From contig CALNVZ010003432.1 of assembly GCA_940671915.1 (NCBI GenBank), positions 4,348,729-4,412,728 on the forward strand: a stretch of DNA of 64,000 nucleotides. Direction: 5' to 3'. The number at the start of each line of letters is the position of its first letter. Position 1 is the first letter of the stretch. This DNA comes from Paracentrotus lividus (Eukaryota > Echinodermata > Echinoidea > Camarodonta > Echinidae). Made by a program: the position numbers and the translations under genes. Shown here in pieces: positions 53,701-62,700 of this stretch. The notes under the pieces are model-generated. The model saw only the letters and a list, made by a program, of their open reading frames with translations, made no database searches and was not told the DNA's origin.

Positions 53701-56700
53701 ATTACCTGTGTTGCCAATTTGCAGGAGAGCAGCTGATCAAATAAGCTCCATAATAGTATAGTATCTTTTAATACTCCCTGTCTTCATTGAATTAAGGTAT
53801 TTGCTGAGTACCGGAACAGCATTTATTTAAAGCTGCATGTACATGCACATTTATGTGTGAATTGACGGAAAATCTTATCCCTTGTTTATAAATTATGATT
53901 GATATCAAGCAGTAAACAATTATTATATCTCCTTATAAGCCAGGACCCTGGGGCATAAATTATTTGGACCCATGAAATAGTATGACAATCATCATCTTTT
54001 ATAATGAGCTTACAACCCTACATTTTAGTGACATATCAGAAAATGATAGTGTGAATCAGTAATTCTTCCTCTCAGCTACATTTGTAGGAAAGGTGTAAGA
54101 TGTCAAGGAGCCTTGTCCAAGTGGCATCTTTGAGTCAAAAGGATGAAATTAATCATATTTAGATCATTAAATCAACAACATTAATCCAATTCTATCTCTC
54201 TTTGGTTGTTGTCCCATCTCTTTCTTCTTGATGTTTAGCAACCAGAGTATATCCAGCAAGTCATCAGACAGGCACAACAGCAAAGGACAGGGCAGCCCTA
54301 GCCGCAGCTCACCGGCAAAAGTCCATCGGAACAGCCGGGATCTATCCACAGAAGACCTTGGCTCCATGGCCACAACGCCCTCCAAGGAAACGCCCAAGCC
54401 GATCATCCTCGATGAAAAGGTGAGATATATAGAGATGGAAGAATGGATGGATTGTATTTTGATAGATAGATAGGTGGAAAGATAGGTAGACATACAAATG
54501 CACATACAGACAGATAGGAAGACACACATACATACTGACAAAGTGACAAGGTCCATTGGGACAGCAAAAATCTGTTCGCTGAAGACCTTGGCTCCATGGC
54601 CACAATTGTCCAAGGAAACCCACAAGTATATCATCCTTGATGAAAAGGTGAGATAGATAGAGTTGGATAGATTATATTTTGATAGATAGATTGATCGGTA
54701 GATTGGCAGACATACAGATTAGAAAGAAAAAAAAACAAGAAGCATACAGACCACACCTACCCCCTTCAAAGAAAGTCTAAGAAATGTCTTTGATAGACAG
54801 ACAGACTTTGACAAATTGACAGACAGGCAAGTGGTATACAGACAGACAGGCAGATGTTAATCTGTGGGGTGTAACACAAAGACTTACGATCGATAAAAAG
54901 TTACGATTGATTTTTTCTCGTTGGACTCATTTGGAAACCAGGTACAGTCATGGATTAGGATTTTGATATGATTAAGAGTAGGGTTAGGGCTAGGGTTAGG
55001 ATTAAGATCATCAACTTTAGAGCACCCTGTCCATGATGAAGCAACCAAGAAAAAATCAATCGAAAGTCTTTGTGTTACACCCGACTGGATAGATAAATGT
55101 AATTATTAGGGACAGACAACTTTGCAAACAGACAGACAGGTAAATAAATAGTTTGTAAGATGTAATCAGACAGGTATGTAGAAATGAAGTAAAACAGTTG
55201 TCCAACTCAGCATTATATCATCAAAAATATAGTTTTGGCTCTCGTTGCGATTCTTTTAGGGTCAGATTTACAGTCAGTTCTTACATGTAGGTTAAAGTCA
55301 CAAATCAGATCATTGAACAACTGCCAAAATATATGTCATACACAGAAGAGAGACATACAAATACAGGGAAAGTAATACATTAAAGGATACTTAAATACAC
55401 ACAAATGGAGACAAACAGATATACATTGATTTGTACCTCACAAAATTTACATGGAACTATAAATCTCATGAAATACGTACATGTACATTAGAGTTGCCAT
55501 TCAATTGTATTGTTGGTTTTCCATCTAGGTCTGATTTTTTATTTTTTTTATTTTACCCCTTGGTGATGGTTTTGTCTACCCCTGTAATACATGCATTTAC
55601 GTTTTTTTCATTGCACTGCATGATGGGACGGAATTCCAGTACAATCAGCTGATTGCAGTGCCCATAGCACAACATAATCACACATCGCTTTCAGCTGATT
55701 TTACTTGAATTTAGTCCCATTGTCCATTGCAATGCAAGAACTGTAAATGCTTGTGTTGTAATATGTGTGGTGACTTTTCACTAAATTGGGTATTTAGTTG
55801 TTTTGTTTGTGTTTTTTAAGTACATGTATTTCTATCTTTCTCTTTGACACACTTCTGCTCCAGTCTCAGCCTTTTAGTCTCTTAGGAAAAGTAGGGCTCA
55901 TCCTTTTCTAAGCTAAATTTTCATGCATCTATCAGACTTTACTAACATTTAATGTAATTTGTGGGAGAAATTAAGATGCCTTGCACATCAATTTAGCACC
56001 AGAAAGGTCATAGCAACAAATGTTTTCCCTTTTATTATTTTTTTAACACATTAACAAGGATGTATATCCACACTTGTAAAGGCACATATTTTGTGTGGCA
56101 TTATTTGAACATTATTCAATTTTTGACACTTGCAGAGTGATTAAGTACATTCAAGTATTTTTACATGCCAAAGATTCCGCTCTTTTTTTTATCTTCTTTT
56201 TTTTTTTAATATTATTTTATCATTATTCCCTCCACTACCTGTATGCTAATATCAATGTTAGGCTCAATCCTTGTTTGTTTTTCGTTTTTTGTTTATCCTG
56301 TGTTTGAAACAACCCTTTAAATGTAGACACAATGTTGATACATGTAGATTCCCTAAATGCTTTTGATTAAGGGTGTTATCTTACTTCGCAGAGACGTCTC
56401 TGCAACGGATAAATAGTATTAGAGAGGTCTCCAAGACGTCTCCGCCACAATTTATGAAAAAAAATCTGTCTCCGCAATTCAGGAGACATCTCCGAGACGT
56501 CTCGGGGACGTCTCTAATACTATTTATCCGTCGCGGAGACGAAATTTCTATTCTGTCGCGGAGACATCTCCGCGAAGTGGTGAGATAGCACCCTTATAAT
56601 AGCCCCGATAAGCACAATACGTTGTTTGTTTAATTTATTATGTGAAGATACCTTCTTATGTTGTTTTTTTATGTTTTGTGAACTAAAAATTGGGGTCCTT

Positions 56701-59700
56701 TCCAACCTTCTGAATTCTTCATTTCTATCTGATATTAGAATTCTTTATACCACCCCTGCAATAAATGTGTATACATGTACAGCACTAAGAAAGCTAGCTT
56801 GTATAAGTTACACAATGCATCTTGAGCTATCAAACCTCAATGGTATTATATATTTGCTTGCACTGTGATGGTATTCCCCAAACACAGATATTTTTAAAGT
56901 CTAATCTAGTGTGTATGATGTTGAGTTGTTGCTGAACTGTCGAAGTATTTCTTTTTCATACTCAAATCCTGCCGAACAATTTACGATGTAATTGTTTTAG
57001 TATTTATGCTTTGAACAATTATAACCTTGTCATGGTTAAATAAAGATATATGTGTAGATGCAACACAAAGTTTGCTGCCATATTGACAGAAATATTCATA
57101 TTTTAAAGGGCAATGCTATAAAAGCTAAAAACAACAAATTGCATTGATTGTCAAACAAGCCTAATTATGTGATTTGCTATTTGTATATTTTTTCAGAGTT
57201 CTTGAACATTTCAGAGTGAAAGTGCTCTTCTTGAATTGAAATATTTGGTTGGTCTTTGTTTTTGTTTGTTTTGTTTTTTTAATATTATTTATATTTTGCA
57301 AAGGAGCGTAATCCCTAACATGGAAATGGTCAATCAAATATGTTAACTCTATTGCATTGAGATTTTTATATAATTTTAATGTGGTTCTGCCTTGCAATTA
57401 TATTGATAAAAAAGGAATGTATACTAGGTATATTGGAAATGGTTCTTCACATTCACAATATTCAGCATACACATGATTTAAAGTAAGAAGACTTACATTA
57501 TAATATCAAAGTATTTTCACTTCTTTCATTTGATATATTACTGTGAAATCATATTGTGCAGTAAACGGCCCGTTTTGGTGACACTTTTGCATTATCTTTG
57601 GAACCAATATATGAATTGCATAACACATGTCAGCAGAAAGACCAAAAGACTGACAGCTATTAATTCATTTCTAGTACCATACGTCAAACAGTTCATTGAA
57701 TAAGAACAGTTTTAATGAAAATAATCACTGAAATCTCTAAATTGGCTATACTGATATTTTGAAGAGGGTACTAAAAAATTTTAATTCAAAACGCTGATTT
57801 AAAAAAGGAATAGAAGAATTAAGTGCACTTTGTGTGATGGTTTGTAATATCTTCAGAAATACAGACCCTTGAATACAAATCTGATTTAAAGTTAAAATAA
57901 TCATGTTTCAGGGTTTTTAATCACAGTTGGAGTTGGTCGTAATAAACCTTTTTCATAATCCATTTACAAATATTAACGCTTTTAGTATACTATCTTACAA
58001 GATCAGTTGATTTCTTGTGAGGTTTCAAAGCTTCAGATATTGATTCCATATTTCTTGTCTCGTCTTGTTTTCCCCCTTGTCTTGATATAGAGCTACATGC
58101 CACTCTTCCAACAGGTACTATACTTTATGTAAACACACGGCCAAAACTATCGCTTGGTAGTGCCCCCTTTCTATCCCTCTCTGTCTCTTTCCTTGTCTCA
58201 TTTTCTTTCTTCCCCCCCCCCCCTCTCTCTTTACATTTCTCTCATATTTTCTCTAGATGTATTAATTCCCCTCTTCCTGTATCTACCTCTCTTCTTTTCT
58301 TGCTCTCAATCTATGTTTCTGTCTAACTCTCTCTATCTCCCCTTCTCTTACACTTTTTTTCTCTCAATTTGTTTATCTTCCTTCAATTCTATTTCTTCTA
58401 TCTCTTTTTCTTCTCTCTCTGTTTCTCTATCTCTCTCTTTTTCTCATCTCTCTCTATTTCTCTGTAATGCTCTTTCTTGCAATTTTTTTCTTAATTTTCT
58501 ATCTCCTCTTTCCCTCTTTCTCTCTATTTTTGTTCTTCCTTTAATTCTCTCTCTCCTGTCTCTTTTCTCTCACTATCTCCATTGTTTCTTCCTTCAATTC
58601 TCTATCTCCTATCTCTTTTTCTTCTCTCTCTCTCTGTCTCTCTATCTCTCTCTCTTTCTTCTCTCTCTCTCTCTCTCTCTCTTTCCCTCTCTCTCCATTT
58701 CTCTGTTATGCTCTTTCTTGCAATTTTTTTCTTAATTTTCTATCTCCTCTTTCCCTCTTTCTCTCTATTTTTGTTCTTCCTTTAATTCTCTCTCTCCTGT
58801 CTCTTTTCTCTTACTATCTCAATTATTTCTTCCATTAATTCTCTATCTCCTATCTCTTTTTCTTCTCTCTCTCTGTCTCTCTATCTCTATCTTTTTCTTC
58901 TCTCTCTCTCTCTTTCCCTCTCTCTCCATTTCTCTGTTATGCTCTTTCTTGCAATTTTGTTCTTTAATTTTCTATCTCCTCTTTCCCTCTTTCTCTCTAT
59001 TTTTGTTCTTCCTTTATTTCTCTCTCTCCTGTCTCTTTTCTCTCACTATCTCCATTGTTTCTTCCTTCAATTCTCTATCTCATATCTCTTTTTCTCTCTC
59101 TCTCTTTCTGTCAATCTTTTGTGCTGTCTGTCTCTTTCTCTTGCTCTTGCTTGTGCAATGAATGGGTGGTTTAGAACGTTTTAGATGTCTTAAATGCATC
59201 TTTAAATTTGCAGCTTCTCTTGAATGCAAGCGGCAATGAGTTTTTCATGAGTGCAAATTGCTTGAGTTGCCATTTTTATTTTTTTGAGATAGAGAAAGAA
59301 GAGAGAAACGGAAAGATTGTTACAAGAATCTTAAGAAAATTCGGCCATTCGCTGTCAAACAATAATATTGGACGCATGAATAGTTGTCAGAGTAATGCTG
59401 TTCTGTCATCAAATATTTCTTGTGCATGTGCATGCGACAATTGTGATGCCAAAAAATGAAGTGTTTTTTTGTTCATTTTGTGCGACCATGTGTGAATCAT
59501 TTTGTAATATGATTTTTTTTTCTATATACAGTGTGTACCAGAAAAACTATACACTTTTGAAAGGGCTATAAAATAATATTTATATGGTTCTTGCGGGGGG
59601 GGAAGATTCGATATGTAGATCAAGCTCATATTCTCCAACTATCCTTTGACACCAAAAAGTCTGAAAATGATGCATGCTTCAATGAAGCAATGGCCACTTT

Positions 59701-62700
59701 TGTGAAGGACACAAAAACAAGGCTGCGCAGGAAATTCGCTTGCATTTACCACCTGCCTATGTGTATCCATGCAGGATAAAAGCAATAATGGCGCGAATGC
59801 GGCTAAACAGGACAAAATAAACCAAAAGTCAGAAATAAACATCAATATTATGCAAAAATGTAATTGACAACATTTCTCGTTTTGTCTTTTGGGTTTATTC
59901 TGTCTTGTTAGCCGATCCCATGCCATTATTTTAATTTTTATCGCTCACGGTCGTGCCATAGGCAGCTGGGTAAATGCATGTAGCGAATTCCTGCGCAGCC
60001 TCGGTTTTGTGATCTTCACAAAAGTGGGCATTGCTCATTGAAGCAATGCATCATTTTTGGACTTTTTTCGTCGGAATGATATTGAGGATATGAGCTTTCT
60101 GTAACAAATGAATCTTTCCCACAAAATAATCATATATTTCTTACTTTTGTAGCCAATTAAACAAGTGGTATAGTTCTTTCTGGGACACACTGTATATGAA
60201 GATTAGACATAAATTTACATCTAAATGGCAAATGAAATTACAAGTATTGAACTGAAACAGATGAGAAAGAAATGGGTGTCCAACATAGCATACAAGACAT
60301 ATTGAGTTAGAAAATGTATAATTAATACCCTGACTTATGGAATGTCAAACTTTTAGTGATGCCGAGTGCATTTTAAGTTGTGTGAAAGTGTACGACAGCC
60401 TGAGGAGAATTGCATGTTTCTTGATCCGAATGGACGTCAAAGTGTTCGTAGTACAGAATGTTAGCCATATGGAAGGCGAAGTGTACCAAATAGCTCAAAA
60501 CCCCTGAATCAGGGATTACTTAGTGCACATACCATCTTACAACCAAAACACCCGAATCAGGGGGTTTACTACTGAATAGCATGGTTTATCTTTGAATACA
60601 AGGGTTTTAACTACTACGCAGAGAGAGAAACACTTTGCTTCCATTCATGCTAACGATGACCAATCGTCTGTTGTCTAAAAGTCTACGTACAAGTAACGCT
60701 TATACCAGACTAGTGATACTGGTGTGTACATGTAGTTGAAGTTGTTCCTACCCCTTATAACAAAACCTTTACTTGGTTTCTAGATCCCATCCTGTTGCTC
60801 AGAGCTAGTACGTCGTTGTGTTATAATAGTCATTTAGATGTTAAATCGATTTAGTTTAATTGTAATAATAATGGTCAGCTACCATTTTACGGACATGTAG
60901 GTTATATGTAGAACATAAGATTGTATACACAGTATTCACAGTTTGAAATTGACAAAAGTAATTTCTTGTACGGTTTAAGTATAATTTAATTTAAAATAAT
61001 CAGTAGACTCTTATAAAATGTAGAGTGAAAAATGATTTTGTTAACAATTCTTTTGTAAACCAAGCTTGAACCCAATAGGATGCAAACTAATAATAATTGC
61101 AAATTACAATTTTTATATGAAATTTAACAATGCCTAGTTGAAGTTCTTTCAAAACTGTGCTTCTCCCTTTCTCTGTTTCTGTCTTGCAATTCTTTTCTAT
61201 CTTTGGGAAATATGTATTTTGGAATTTCTCTGCATCTTGTGGGCAGTTGTTATATTTTGCAAGCAATTGATGTTCACTTGTTTAATTTTTGGATTACTAA
61301 TAAATGTTATATATATTCTTTGCTGTAAAACAATTTGTTTTTATTCAAAGAAGATTATTTGCATCATCTTTATCATCACCACCACCATCATTACCATTGC
61401 CCTTATTATCATTATTTTATTGTTTTTATGTTCATTGTAATTATCATTATCGTCATGTACATTGAATATCATTATCACTATTATCATCTTTACCATCATC
61501 ACCATCAACATCACCACTATTGGTGTAATAACCCCCCATTATCACTACCATCACCAAGATCATCATTATTATTATTATAATTATCTTTATGATCATCATC
61601 ATCTTTGTCAATATCACCAAAATCATCATTACCATTGCCATCCCCATAGTCTAAACAAGCTACAATATTTACTATAATAATGTATCAAAGTGCATACAAT
61701 AATAAAATTACTACTACTAATGATAATAATATTCAAACTCGTAAAGTGCTTTACACAAATGTTTCAAAGCACTCCTATGTACAAATATTTGAATGAAATA
61801 AGTAAAGAAATTATGATAATATTGATATAATAATAGCATTGAGTAAATGATAGTAATCATGAATTTCACAAATTAAGAATTAATTCATGGCTACAAAAAT
61901 AGACTTATTTGAAAATAAACATAACAGCTATTTCAATAACTATTTATGTTCAATTGGAAATACATGTGCCATTAGTTTACAGCATGCACTTCTTAAAAAT
62001 TACTGGAATATACAAAGAGGAAGACAGAACATTTGGTTCTCTTCAAATAAATAACTTTGTAAAGGTGAAAAATACACTAAGATGAAACGTAGTAAGAAAA
62101 GTTTGCAAGATATTGAATAATTTGAAATATAATATGTAAATAGGAATATAAGATAACACCTGTATTATAAGAATTTTTCGTTCAATTTGATGAGGCTGGT
62201 GGACAGTGGTGTACAATTCTCTAAATTTGTCTTTCTTTTACAAAATATTACAAATAGTTGTACATCTACCCCAGTAGTGCTTATTGTTATAGAGTGTAAA
62301 ATATTTTCTGTTGTGTGTATATCGGCTGTAGTTTGTGTCTTTGAAGAAAAAAGAAATTGTGCATGAAAATTTTACTTGGTGAATTATATTGTGAAAGATG
62401 CATGTATCTGCTTGTTTGTAATTTTTTTAAAAATCCCTCTAATATTATCAATAGTTCTCATTGAAACTGTAAAGTTTATATTTCCCTTTACTCCAGTCAA
62501 TATGAAAAAATGTAAAATCCTTATTTAACATTACATGTCCAAGAGGAGCACAATTTTTTTTTTTACCATTGAAACAAATATTGGATGTTGCAGCTCTAGC
62601 ATGTTTAATTTTTGAAAGCCCAGCTACTTATTCAGGAATTAAACCTTATGAAAATGTAATATGAACAGAGGTTTTCAAAATGGCCAGGTTTTCAAAAGCC

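Larger units (their letters stand above)
45978..54238. other. introns 38-41 (8 kb) around the candidate cassette exons
   Basis: Apart from exons 39-41 and the elements listed separately, this region is AT-rich intron. Short C tracts occur near 52445 and 52514. No further exon with acceptor, open frame, donor and fitting phase was convincing between 50306 and 54238. Confidence 0.55.

Noticed and set aside
54167..54634. Three overlapping minus-strand frames of 66-155 codons
   Set aside because: They are the complement of DOCK exon 42, its copy and GATA-type repeats; no independent coding evidence.
58154..58735. 193-codon plus-strand frame rich in Leu, Ser and Phe
   Set aside because: It is the translation of a (TC)n-rich tandem array; there is no start context, domain or splice pattern.
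60784..60807. 24-nt microexon (IPSCCSEL) between TTTCTAG and GTACGT
   Set aside because: Weak acceptor context and no homology; such chance segments are expected in 8 kb of intron.
61335..61677. His- and Ile-rich frames on both strands
   Set aside because: They arise from CAT/ATT trinucleotide repeats.
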